A stretch of 64,000 nucleotides of DNA. Origin: Cupriavidus sp. IDO (GTDB taxonomy: Bacteria; Pseudomonadota; Gammaproteobacteria; Burkholderiales; Burkholderiaceae). The notes under the pieces are model-generated. The model was not told the origin of the DNA and made no database searches. It saw nothing but the letters and a program-made list of their open reading frames with translations. The stretch spans positions 1 through 64,000 of the forward strand of contig NZ_JWMA01000181.1 in the NCBI RefSeq assembly GCF_000812465.1. Direction: 5' to 3'. The translations under genes were made by a program, and so were the position numbers. Shown here in pieces: positions 15,296 through 22,265 of the stretch. Positions within the stretch are counted from its first letter, which is position 1. The number at the start of each line of letters is the position of its first letter.

Positions 15296-17029
15296 TCAAT
15301 GACCTGTGAGCCGCAAGCCCAGCAGCAACATTACCGATAGTGCCAGCAGCAGCGTCAGTGACTGCCAGAAGCACACCGGATTGCGTTCAATAAGCGGGAT
15401 CGGACGGCGACTTTGGTATTGACGTCCGGGGGTATGCAGGTCCTGAATGAACTCGGACAGCGCTTCCTGCCGCTTTCGCCCGCAGGGATGCAAGGCTCTG
15501 CGCAGCACACCATCGATCCACGGGGGCAATTCGGGCCGCCGCTCACGCGCAGGGATATAGCGCAGGCGCCGAAGATCACGGGCTGTGCGCAGGCGTGTTA
15601 CCTGCAGGCCATAGGGCAATTGCCCCGTCAGCATCTGGTACGTGATCACTGCCAGCGAGAACAGGTCGGACGCGGTGCTGCCGCCCAGTCCAAGGAAATA
15701 CTCCGGGGCGGCATACTGCAATTCGCCGACCGGCGCCTGCGCGTATGGGGTGCGCGTACCTTCGGCCAGGCCCGCCACATGCACTGCCCCAAAGTCGATG
15801 ATCCTGACCGTGCCCGCGCCGTCTATCATCACGTTCTCGGGCCGCAAGTCCTGGTGCAGCATTTGCCGGTGGTGAAAGGCCTGCAGCCCTTTGGCGACTT
15901 GTTCCACGATCCGGCGCACGATGTCGAGATCCGGAGACGGGTGGTCTGTCATCCACTGCGCCAGTGTATGCCCGTCAACATACTCCATCGCAACGTGCAA
16001 ATACTGTCGCGGACGGTCGGCCGCATGGGGCTTGAGCACATGCGCATTATCGATCCTGCGTGCCACCCACTCCTCCAGGAGGAAACGGTCAAGGTGGTCC
16101 GGATCCTCGCGCAAATCGACGGATGGCGTTTTCAGCGCGACATGACGGCCACTGCGCTGGTCCACTGCCAGGTGCACATGGCTGCGTGAACTCGCATACA
16201 GCTCGCGCACAATGAGGTAGCCATCGAAGTGCATGCGCGGCTGCAACGGAGGTGGCAGGGCCAGGCACCGGCGTTCGGTATGAAGGTCCTGCGTATCGAG
16301 GTCCGGCAGCTCATCCACCCGCACCAACTGGACAGTGACGTTATCCTCGCTGCCTTGCGCCAACGCGGTGGAGACAAGCATTGCCGAGGCTGCATCCAGA
16401 TCATCGCCATGCACTGCGAGCGCCTGGTGCACGGCTTCGCTGTCGAGGTATTCATAGGCGCCGTCAGTGGCAAGGATGTAAACCTCGCCGACTTCGGCTC
16501 GCCAGCTGCGGTGGTCGATCTCGACGGTGGGCCCCACACCGAGCGCACGGCCCAGGTAAGACTCGACCGAAGACACGCGGATGCGATGGTCTTCCGAGAG
16601 TTGTTCCCAAGCCTGCGGATGCAGCCGGTAGATGCGCGAATCGCCGATATGAAGCAGGTGTACCTCTCGACCCTTGAAGATCAAGGCGCTGAAGGTACAG
16701 ACGTAGCCGCGGTCCTTGTCGAAGCGCGCATCGCTGCGCTGGGTGTGTGCGTGCAGCCAGGAATTGAGTGCCGCGAGCACACGTTGTGCCGACCGTCGCA
16801 CGGTCCACGTTTCGGCCGTGCAATAGTAGTCGTCCAGGAAGCCGTGGACGGCGGCGGCACTGGCCACCTGGCTGACCGCGCTACTGCCGATGCCGTCGGC
16901 CAGCGCAACGGCGATGCCCTTGGTGCTGAGCCGTGGCTCGGCAGGAAGCGTTGCGCCATGGAAATCCTGGTTGACGCGCTTGCGCCCGGCTTGCGAATGC
17001 TGGCCGACTGAGACGCGCAGGGTGCTCAT
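15296..17029 (-). CDS. Fused PP2C-type phosphatase and Ser/Thr protein kinase with C-terminal membrane anchor
   Basis: This is a 577-residue bifunctional signalling protein. Residues 1-245 form a PP2C/SpoIIE-like phosphatase with QDF (21-23), ADGIG (44-48), GDSRIY (129-134), TDGAYEY (188-194) and EDNVTV (228-233). Residues 268-530 form a Hanks kinase with Lys300 (VALKTP), catalytic loop HQDLRPENV (392-400) and DFGA (412-415). HRD is replaced by HQD, and the Gly-rich loop is not recognisable (ELYASSRSH), so kinase activity may be weak. A single hydrophobic helix near 555-572 anchors it. It starts one base after the FNT gene. Such fusions commonly accompany nitrate/nitrite transporters in proteobacterial assimilation operons, presumably controlling the neighbouring transporter. 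Confidence 0.85.
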   Translation of the reverse strand: MSTLRVSVGQHSQAGRKRVNQDFHGATLPAEPRLSTKGIAVALADGIGSSAVSQVASAAAVHGFLDDYYCTAETWTVRRSAQRVLAALNSWLHAHTQRSDARFDKDRGYVCTFSALIFKGREVHLLHIGDSRIYRLHPQAWEQLSEDHRIRVSSVESYLGRALGVGPTVEIDHRSWRAEVGEVYILATDGAYEYLDSEAVHQALAVHGDDLDAASAMLVSTALAQGSEDNVTVQLVRVDELPDLDTQDLHTERRCLALPPPLQPRMHFDGYLIVRELYASSRSHVHLAVDQRSGRHVALKTPSVDLREDPDHLDRFLLEEWVARRIDNAHVLKPHAADRPRQYLHVAMEYVDGHTLAQWMTDHPSPDLDIVRRIVEQVAKGLQAFHHRQMLHQDLRPENVMIDGAGTVRIIDFGAVHVAGLAEGTRTPYAQAPVGELQYAAPEYFLGLGGSTASDLFSLAVITYQMLTGQLPYGLQVTRLRTARDLRRLRYIPARERRPELPPWIDGVLRRALHPCGRKRQEALSEFIQDLHTPGRQYQSRRPIPLIERNPVCFWQSLTLLLALSVMLLLGLRLTGH

Positions 17030-17030
17030 T

Positions 17031-17843
17031 TCAGGCCAGGGCGCGTTTCGGTGCGGTCTTGTAGTGGGTGGAGTACAGCGCCGCCCCGACGAACGTCAAG
17101 CCACCGACGACGTTGCCGAGCACGGTCGGAATTTCATTCCAGAGCAGGTAGTCCATCAGCGTGAACTTGCCGCCAAGCATCAGGCCGGAGGGAAAGAGGA
17201 ACATGTTTACGATGGAGTGTTCGAAGCCCATGTAAAAGAACACCAGGATAGGCATCCACATCGCAATGACCTTGCCCGACACCGAGGTTGACATCAGGGC
17301 GGCGACCACCCCGGTGGACACCATCCAGTTGCACATAACCGCGCGAATGAAGAGCGTCAGCATGCCCGCTGCGCCGTGGGCGGCGTAGCCAACGGTGCGG
17401 CTCTCGCCAATGCTGCCTATCTTCTGGCCGATCACGTTCGGGGCTTCGGTGAAGCCAAACGTAAAGATGATGGCCATGAATACTGCTACGGTGAGTGCGC
17501 CAGCGAAATTGCCGCAGAAGACGAGCCCCCAGTTGCGCATCACGCCGCCCCACGTGGCACCTGGCCGCTTATCGAGTACGGCGAGCGGAGCCAGCGTAAA
17601 GACACCGGTCAACAGGTCAAATCCCAGCAGGTAGAGCATGCAGAACCCCACCGGGAACAGCAATGATCCGATCAAAGGATTGCCGGTATTGACGTTGACA
17701 CTGACCGCGAACGCGGCAGACAACGCCAGGATTGCGCCAGCCATGTAGGCTCGGATGAGGGTGTCCCGGGTGGACATCAAGAGCTTGGATTCACCAGCAT
17801 CGACCATCTTGCCGACAAACTCGGCAGGAGCTAAATAGGCCAT
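17031..17843 (-). CDS. FNT-family channel, probable nitrite/nitrate type (NirC-like)
   Basis: This 270-residue formate/nitrite transporter family protein has six membrane helices. It shows the conserved loop segments FPVGFCMLYLLGFDLLTGVF and NFAGAL in the first repeat and CNWMVSTGV and GFEHSIVNMF (the central pore His) in the second. AAGGA lies before the ATG at 17843. The family passes formate or nitrite across the inner membrane. Two things argue for nitrogen assimilation rather than formate. The gene sits behind an ANTAR-type antitermination leader and NtrC-like site, and it is followed by a PP2C/kinase fusion typical of nas loci. The substrate itself cannot be told from the sequence. Confidence 0.85.
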   Translation of the reverse strand: MAYLAPAEFVGKMVDAGESKLLMSTRDTLIRAYMAGAILALSAAFAVSVNVNTGNPLIGSLLFPVGFCMLYLLGFDLLTGVFTLAPLAVLDKRPGATWGGVMRNWGLVFCGNFAGALTVAVFMAIIFTFGFTEAPNVIGQKIGSIGESRTVGYAAHGAAGMLTLFIRAVMCNWMVSTGVVAALMSTSVSGKVIAMWMPILVFFYMGFEHSIVNMFLFPSGLMLGGKFTLMDYLLWNEIPTVLGNVVGGLTFVGAALYSTHYKTAPKRALA

Positions 17844-17869
17844 CGCGCATTCCTTTAATCGGTGAGATC

Positions 17870-17925
17870 AAAAAAAAACGTCCGCATCCAGGTAGCAGCC
17901 CATGCTGCTGCCCCGGATGCGGACG
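17870..17925 (-). terminator. Strong intrinsic terminator in the FNT leader
   Basis: On the minus strand CGTCCGCATCC and GGATGCGGACG form a perfect 11-bp stem enclosing a further imperfect GCAGCAG/CTGCTAC stem. Nine T residues follow at once (17870-17878). It ends only about 26 bp before the FNT start codon, so the FNT gene can be transcribed only if RNA polymerase reads through it. Its 5' arm overlaps the second hexaloop hairpin of the leader. Confidence 0.88.
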
Positions 17926-17995
17926 CCGTTGTCCACGTGGTCCGGTCCGCCGCTTCACCGACAGCGGGGACCGGTACCAGGCCGCCATTGGCCTG
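17919..17995 (-). promoter_or_regulatory. ANTAR-type antiterminator leader RNA (two hexaloop hairpins)
   Basis: On the transcribed strand a first hairpin, CAGGCC-AATGGC-GGCCTG (17995-17978), is followed by a second, GTGGAC-AACGGC-GTCCGC (17936-17919). Both have six-base loops with A in position 1 and G in position 4, the hallmark of RNAs bound by ANTAR proteins such as NasR and NasT. The linker can itself pair (CCGGTCC with GGACCGG). The 3' strand of the second hairpin is part of the terminator's 5' arm, so hairpin and terminator exclude each other. The cognate ANTAR protein is not in the window. Confidence 0.75.
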
Positions 17996-18010
17996 ATGGC
18001 AACCAGCTAC

Positions 18011-18025
18011 GCATATCCCATGCCT
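18011..18025 (-). promoter_or_regulatory. Possible sigma-54 promoter of the FNT operon
   Basis: The minus strand reads AGGCATGGGATATGC, with GG and GC exactly 10 bases apart as sigma-54 requires, and GGCA matching the -24 consensus. Transcription would begin near 18000, just before the first hexaloop hairpin. An NtrC-like dyad lies upstream. The -12 half is a partial match, so this is tentative. Confidence 0.4.
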
Positions 18026-18073
18026 GGGCGTGCCACGACTGCATGCCTGTCTTCCAGGCACTTGCGGTGGAAG

Positions 18074-18096
18074 ACTTGCACGGATCTGGTGCAAGT
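18074..18096. promoter_or_regulatory. NtrC-like binding site
   Basis: ACTTGCAC-N7-GTGCAAGT is a perfect dyad with 8-bp arms. Its core TGCAC-N7-GTGCA equals the NtrC consensus known from glnA-type promoters. It lies about 85 bp upstream of the expected start of the FNT leader and 90 bp after the cbbA stop codon. A structural RNA hairpin at the end of the cbb transcript is the alternative. Confidence 0.6.
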
Positions 18097-18182
18097 TCGG
18101 GCGCGGGTGCGCGAGGCAATCTCAATTCTGGTGCGGGCTCAGCTGCGCCGGCGCCGCAAGGTCGGGCGAAGCGCATCGCCCG

Positions 18183-19220
18183 CTAGCGGTAGCGCTGGGC
18201 CATCTTCTCCATCGGCACCGGCTTGATCCGCGACGCCTGCCCGGCACAGCCGAAGGCCTCGAAGCGCAGCTTCACCACGCCCCTCGCCCCCTTCTTGGCC
18301 GCCAGCAGCGCCTTGCGCGGATCGAACTCGCTGCGGTCTTCGGCCAGCGACTTGCGGATGGCTCCGGTCATGGCCAGGCGGATATCGGTGTCGATATTCA
18401 CCTTGCGCACCCCGGTCCTGATGCCGCGCAGGATCTCCTCGACCGGCACCCCGTAGGTCTCCTTGATGTCGCCGCCGTACTGGCGGATGATCTCCAACCA
18501 CTCCTGCGGCACCGAGCTGGAGCCGTGCATCACCAGGTGCGTATCGGGAATCTGCTCGTGGATCTCGCGGATGCGGTCGATCGCCAGGATGTCGCCGGTG
18601 GGCTTGCGCGAGAACTTGTAGGCGCCGTGGCTGGTGCCGATGGCAATGGCCAGCGCGTCCACGCCGGTGCGCGCAACGAAGTCGCGCGCCTGCGCCGGGT
18701 CGGTCAGCATCATGTCGTGCGACAGCGTGCCCTCTGCGCCTACGCCGTCTTCTTCACCGGCCTGGCCGGTTTCGAGCGAGCCCAGGCAGCCCAGCTCGCC
18801 CTCCACCGACACGCCAACCGCATGCGCCGTCTCGCACACGCGCCGCGTGACGTCGACGTTGTAGTCGTAGTCGGCCGGCGTCTTCATGTCTTCGCGCAGC
18901 GAGCCGTCCATCATCACGCTGGTGAAGCCGGAGCGGATCGACGCCTGGCAGACCGCCGGGCTGGAGCCGTGGTCCTGGTGCAGCACGATGGGGATGTCCG
19001 GATGCGTCTCCGCCGCGGCCAGCACCATATGGCGCAGGTAAGCCTCGCCGGCATACTTGCGGGCGCCGGCCGAGGCCTGCAGGATCACCGGGCTGTCGGT
19101 TTCCTCGGCCGCTTCCATGATGGCGTGGATCTGTTCCAGGTTGTTGACGTTGAAAGCCGGCACGCCGTAGCCGAACTCTCCCGCGTGGTCCAGCAACTGG
19201 CGCAAGGATATGAGTGCCAT
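18183..19220 (-). CDS. cbbA: Fructose-bisphosphate aldolase, class II
   Basis: This 345-residue class II aldolase of the Calvin type joins glyceraldehyde-3-phosphate with DHAP, and erythrose-4-phosphate with DHAP, in the regeneration phase. Zinc-ligand histidines are visible in VLHQDHGSS (about residues 79-87), SHGAYKF and MHGSSSVP. It is the last gene of this cbb operon, 41 bp after cbbK. Its stop codon overlaps a short GC hairpin (18163-18182). In C. necator a formate-dehydrogenase-like gene, cbbB, follows cbbA; here the FNT leader follows instead. Confidence 0.95.
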   Translation of the reverse strand: MALISLRQLLDHAGEFGYGVPAFNVNNLEQIHAIMEAAEETDSPVILQASAGARKYAGEAYLRHMVLAAAETHPDIPIVLHQDHGSSPAVCQASIRSGFTSVMMDGSLREDMKTPADYDYNVDVTRRVCETAHAVGVSVEGELGCLGSLETGQAGEEDGVGAEGTLSHDMMLTDPAQARDFVARTGVDALAIAIGTSHGAYKFSRKPTGDILAIDRIREIHEQIPDTHLVMHGSSSVPQEWLEIIRQYGGDIKETYGVPVEEILRGIRTGVRKVNIDTDIRLAMTGAIRKSLAEDRSEFDPRKALLAAKKGARGVVKLRFEAFGCAGQASRIKPVPMEKMAQRYR

Positions 19221-19261
19221 GATGAAGCTCCTTTAGTCGATGTGGATTCGGTGAGGTGGGT

Positions 19262-20500
19262 TCAGGTGAAGGCACGCTGCTCGAGCACTTCTAGCGCCGG
19301 CAGCTTCTTGCCTTCCAGGAATTCCAGGAAGGCGCCGCCGCCGGTCGAGATATAGCCAATGCGGTCGGCAATGCCGTACCTGGCGATGGCGGCCAGCGTG
19401 TCGCCGCCGCCGGCGATCGAGAATGCCTTCGAGTCCGCGATGGCCTGTGCCAGCACCCTGGTGCCATTACCGAACTGGTCGAACTCGAACACACCGACCG
19501 GGCCGTTCCAGACGATGGTGCCGGCGGCCTTGAGTTGCCCGGCCAGCATGGCCGCGGTCTTCGGGCCGATGTCGAGGATCATGTCGTCGTCGGCCACGTC
19601 CGTCACGTCCTTGACGGTGGCGGCGGCGGTGGCGCTGAATTCCTTGGCGCAGACCACGTCAACCGGAATGGGCACCGAAGCGCCGCGGGCGGCCATGATG
19701 TCGATGATGGCCCTGGCGTCGGAGACGAGGTCGGCCTCGGCCAGCGACTTGCCGATTTTCAAGCCGGCGGCCAGCATGAAGGTGTTGGCGATGCCGCCGC
19801 CGACGATCAGGTTGTCCACCTTGTCTGCCAGCGACTTCAGGATGGTCAGCTTGGTCGAGACCTTGGAGCCGGCCACGATGGCCACCAGCGGACGTGCCGG
19901 CTGGCCCAGGGCCTTGCCCAGTGCGTCGATCTCGGCGGCCAGCAGCGGGCCGGCGCAGGCGATCGGGGCGTATTTGGCGATGCCATGGGTGGTCGCTTCG
20001 GCGCGGTGGGCGGTGCCGAAGGCGTCATTCACATAGACGTCGCAGAGCTTGGCCATCTTCTGCGCCAGTTCGTCGCTGTTCTTCTTCTCGCCCTTGTTCA
20101 CGCGGCAGTTTTCCAGCAGCACCACCTGCCCTGGCGGGACCTGGAAGCCACCCTCCGTCCAGCCAGACAACAGTGGTACCTGGTGGCCCAGCAGCTCCGA
20201 CAGGCGGCGGCCCACCGGCGCCAGGCTGTGGCGCGGGTCCGGTTCCCCTTCCTGGGGCCGGCCCAGGTGCGAGGTGACCATCACCGCGGCCCCCGCCTGC
20301 AGGCAGGCCGCGATGGCGGGCACGGAGGCACGGATGCGGGTGTCGTCGGTGATATGGCCCGCGTCATCCTGCGGGACGTTGAGGTCGGCGCGGATAAAGA
20401 CCCGCTTGCCAGCCAGCCCGCCGGCTGCGAGTAGTGCGGCCAGCGTGTGCGGCGCCGTGGATTTCGGTTGCGCGTCCGTAGCATGGGAAGTACTCATCAT
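19262..20500 (-). CDS. cbbK: Phosphoglycerate kinase
   Basis: This 412-residue enzyme phosphorylates 3-phosphoglycerate with ATP in the reduction phase of the Calvin cycle. Family blocks are clear: KRVFIRADLNVPQDD near the start, VTSHLGRPQEGE, the lid NDAFGTAHRAEAT and the C-terminal nucleotide-binding GGGDTLAAI. An ATG at 20500 is preferred over the GTG at 20506; the exact start among the clustered codons is uncertain. The first 20 residues are a non-conserved extension. It begins about 10 bp after cbbG. Confidence 0.95.
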   Translation of the reverse strand: MMSTSHATDAQPKSTAPHTLAALLAAGGLAGKRVFIRADLNVPQDDAGHITDDTRIRASVPAIAACLQAGAAVMVTSHLGRPQEGEPDPRHSLAPVGRRLSELLGHQVPLLSGWTEGGFQVPPGQVVLLENCRVNKGEKKNSDELAQKMAKLCDVYVNDAFGTAHRAEATTHGIAKYAPIACAGPLLAAEIDALGKALGQPARPLVAIVAGSKVSTKLTILKSLADKVDNLIVGGGIANTFMLAAGLKIGKSLAEADLVSDARAIIDIMAARGASVPIPVDVVCAKEFSATAAATVKDVTDVADDDMILDIGPKTAAMLAGQLKAAGTIVWNGPVGVFEFDQFGNGTRVLAQAIADSKAFSIAGGGDTLAAIARYGIADRIGYISTGGGAFLEFLEGKKLPALEVLEQRAFT

Positions 20501-20509
20501 GGCCACCCG

Positions 20510-21520
20510 TCAGCGTGCATTGGCCAGGGCCACCGCGGTATCCAGCATGCGGTTGGAGAAGCCCCATTCGTTGTCGTACCAGGCCGACACCTTGACCAGC
20601 GTGCCGTTGACCTTGGTCAGCGTGGCGTCGAAGGTGGACGAGGCCGGGTTGTGGTTGAAGTCCACCGATACCAGCGGCGCGGTGTTGTAGTCGAGGATGC
20701 CCTTTAGTTCGCCATCGGCAGCCGCCTTCAGGATGCTGTTCACTTCCGCCACGGTGGTCGGCCGCGCTGCCACGAAGGACAGGTCGACCAGCGATACATT
20801 GATGGTGGGCACGCGCACGGCAAAGCCGTCCAGCCGGCCGTCCAGCTCAGGCAGAACCAGCCCTACCGCCGCGGCGGCGCCGGTCTTGGTCGGGATCATC
20901 GACATGGTGGCCGAGCGCGCGCGGCGCAGGTCCTCGTGGTAGACGTCGGTCAGCACCTGGTCATTGGTATAGGAATGCACCGTGGTCATCAATCCGTTCA
21001 CCACGCCCAGCTTTTCATGCAGCGGCTTGACCAGCGGCGCCAGGCAGTTGGTGGTGCACGAGGCATTGGAGATCACCGTGTCGCCCGCCTTCAGCACGCC
21101 GTGGTTCACGCCATAGACAATGGTCGCGTCCACGTCTTTGCCGCCCGGCGCGGAGATGATTACCTTCCTCGCGCCGGCCTTCAGGTGGGCCGACGCCTTC
21201 TCCTTGCTGGTGAAGAGCCCGGTGCACTCCATCACCACGTCCACGCCCAGCTCGCCCCACCGCAGCTCGGCCGGGTTGCGCTGGGCCACCACGCGGATGC
21301 GGTCGCCGTTGACGCGGAAGGCATCGCCGTCGACCGAGACCTCGCCCGGGAAGCGGCCGTGGACGGTGTCGTACTGGGTCAGGTGGGCATTGGTGGCGGC
21401 GTTGCCGAGGTCGTTGATGGCAACGAACTCGATGTCGTGGCGCTTGCCGCCTTCATAGTGAGCGCGCAGCACATTTCGGCCGATGCGCCCGTAGCCGTTG
21501 ATGGCAACCTTGATAGTCAT
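20510..21520 (-). CDS. cbbG: Glyceraldehyde-3-phosphate dehydrogenase
   Basis: This 336-residue type I GAPDH reduces 1,3-bisphosphoglycerate to glyceraldehyde-3-phosphate. It begins MTIKVAINGYGRIGRNVLRA, the nucleotide-binding Rossmann start. The active site SNASCTTNCLAPL carries the nucleophilic Cys at about residue 155, and HSYTNDQVL supplies the partner region. The C-terminal WYDNEWGFSNRM is intact. Length and motifs are normal. It lies between cbbZ and cbbK, with a 49-bp gap to cbbZ. Confidence 0.96.
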   Translation of the reverse strand: MTIKVAINGYGRIGRNVLRAHYEGGKRHDIEFVAINDLGNAATNAHLTQYDTVHGRFPGEVSVDGDAFRVNGDRIRVVAQRNPAELRWGELGVDVVMECTGLFTSKEKASAHLKAGARKVIISAPGGKDVDATIVYGVNHGVLKAGDTVISNASCTTNCLAPLVKPLHEKLGVVNGLMTTVHSYTNDQVLTDVYHEDLRRARSATMSMIPTKTGAAAAVGLVLPELDGRLDGFAVRVPTINVSLVDLSFVAARPTTVAEVNSILKAAADGELKGILDYNTAPLVSVDFNHNPASSTFDATLTKVNGTLVKVSAWYDNEWGFSNRMLDTAVALANAR

Positions 21521-21569
21521 GTTGTCTCCGTTTGCTTGTCTAGGTATCTTTGCCGGCTTCCGCCGGATA

Positions 21570-22265
21570 TCAGGCGGCGGGCGCCAGCCGCGCCGGCGTC
21601 AGCAGCACCGGCAATGCCTCCATCGAATCGATCAGCGCATCCGCGCCCAGCGCCGCGGGTCCGCCGGGCCCGGCATAGCCGTAGCGCACCAGGCAGACCG
21701 GCATGCCGGCCGCGCGCGCAGCCGCCACGTCCACCGGCGAATCCCCAACCAGCACGCCCTGCGCCGGATCGACGTCGAGCAGGCGGCAGGCATGGCGCAG
21801 CGGTTCGGGGTGCGGCTTCATCTGCGCGATCGAATCGCCTGCCACCAGCACGTCCAGGTATGCCGCCAGGCCGGTCATGGCCAGCAGCGGCGCCGCCAGC
21901 GCGTGCGGCTTGTTGGTGACGCAGGCAAGCCGGAAGCCGTCGCGCCTGAGCGCGGCCAGGCCCGCTTCCACGCCCGGGAACACTGCCCCCAGGCGGCCAT
22001 TGGTGTCGTCGTAGTGGCAATGGAACAGCGCCTCGGCGTCGGCGGCGTCCACCCGCGGCGCAAGCTGCGCAGTCTCCAGCACCCGCCGCACCAGGTTGGG
22101 CACGCCGCGGCCAATGAAGCCGGCCACGGTATCGAACGGCAGCGGCGGGCTGCCGAGGTCGGCCAGCATGCGGTTGGCGGCCTCGACAATGTCCGGCGCG
22201 CTGTCGACCAGCGTGCCGTCCAGGTCGATCAGCACCGCGGCGCAAGGCAGGGATACGATCGCCAT
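21570..22265 (-). CDS. cbbZ: Phosphoglycolate phosphatase
   Basis: This 231-residue HAD-family phosphatase removes phosphate from 2-phosphoglycolate, the toxic product of the Rubisco oxygenase reaction. HAD motif I is LIDLDGTLVDSAPD, motif II is CVTNKPH, the lysine motif is MKPHPEPL and motif IV is VGDSPVDVAAA. The ATG at 22265 overlaps the cbbT stop by one base (TGATG), with GGAGGG upstream, so it is translationally coupled to transketolase. A GTG one codon earlier is possible. Gene order identifies it as CbbZ rather than a general Gph. Confidence 0.93.
   Translation of the reverse strand: MAIVSLPCAAVLIDLDGTLVDSAPDIVEAANRMLADLGSPPLPFDTVAGFIGRGVPNLVRRVLETAQLAPRVDAADAEALFHCHYDDTNGRLGAVFPGVEAGLAALRRDGFRLACVTNKPHALAAPLLAMTGLAAYLDVLVAGDSIAQMKPHPEPLRHACRLLDVDPAQGVLVGDSPVDVAAARAAGMPVCLVRYGYAGPGGPAALGADALIDSMEALPVLLTPARLAPAA

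Noticed and set aside
17031..17843. Calling the FNT protein a formate channel because cbb and formate genes are near
   Set aside because: The ANTAR leader, NtrC-like site and PP2C/kinase partner point to nitrate/nitrite assimilation; formate genes next to it are dead.
18021..18035. TGGCACGCCCAGGCA as a sigma-54 promoter
   Set aside because: The -24 half is perfect but GG and GC are nine, not ten, bases apart; the neighbouring element at 18011-18025 has the right spacing.
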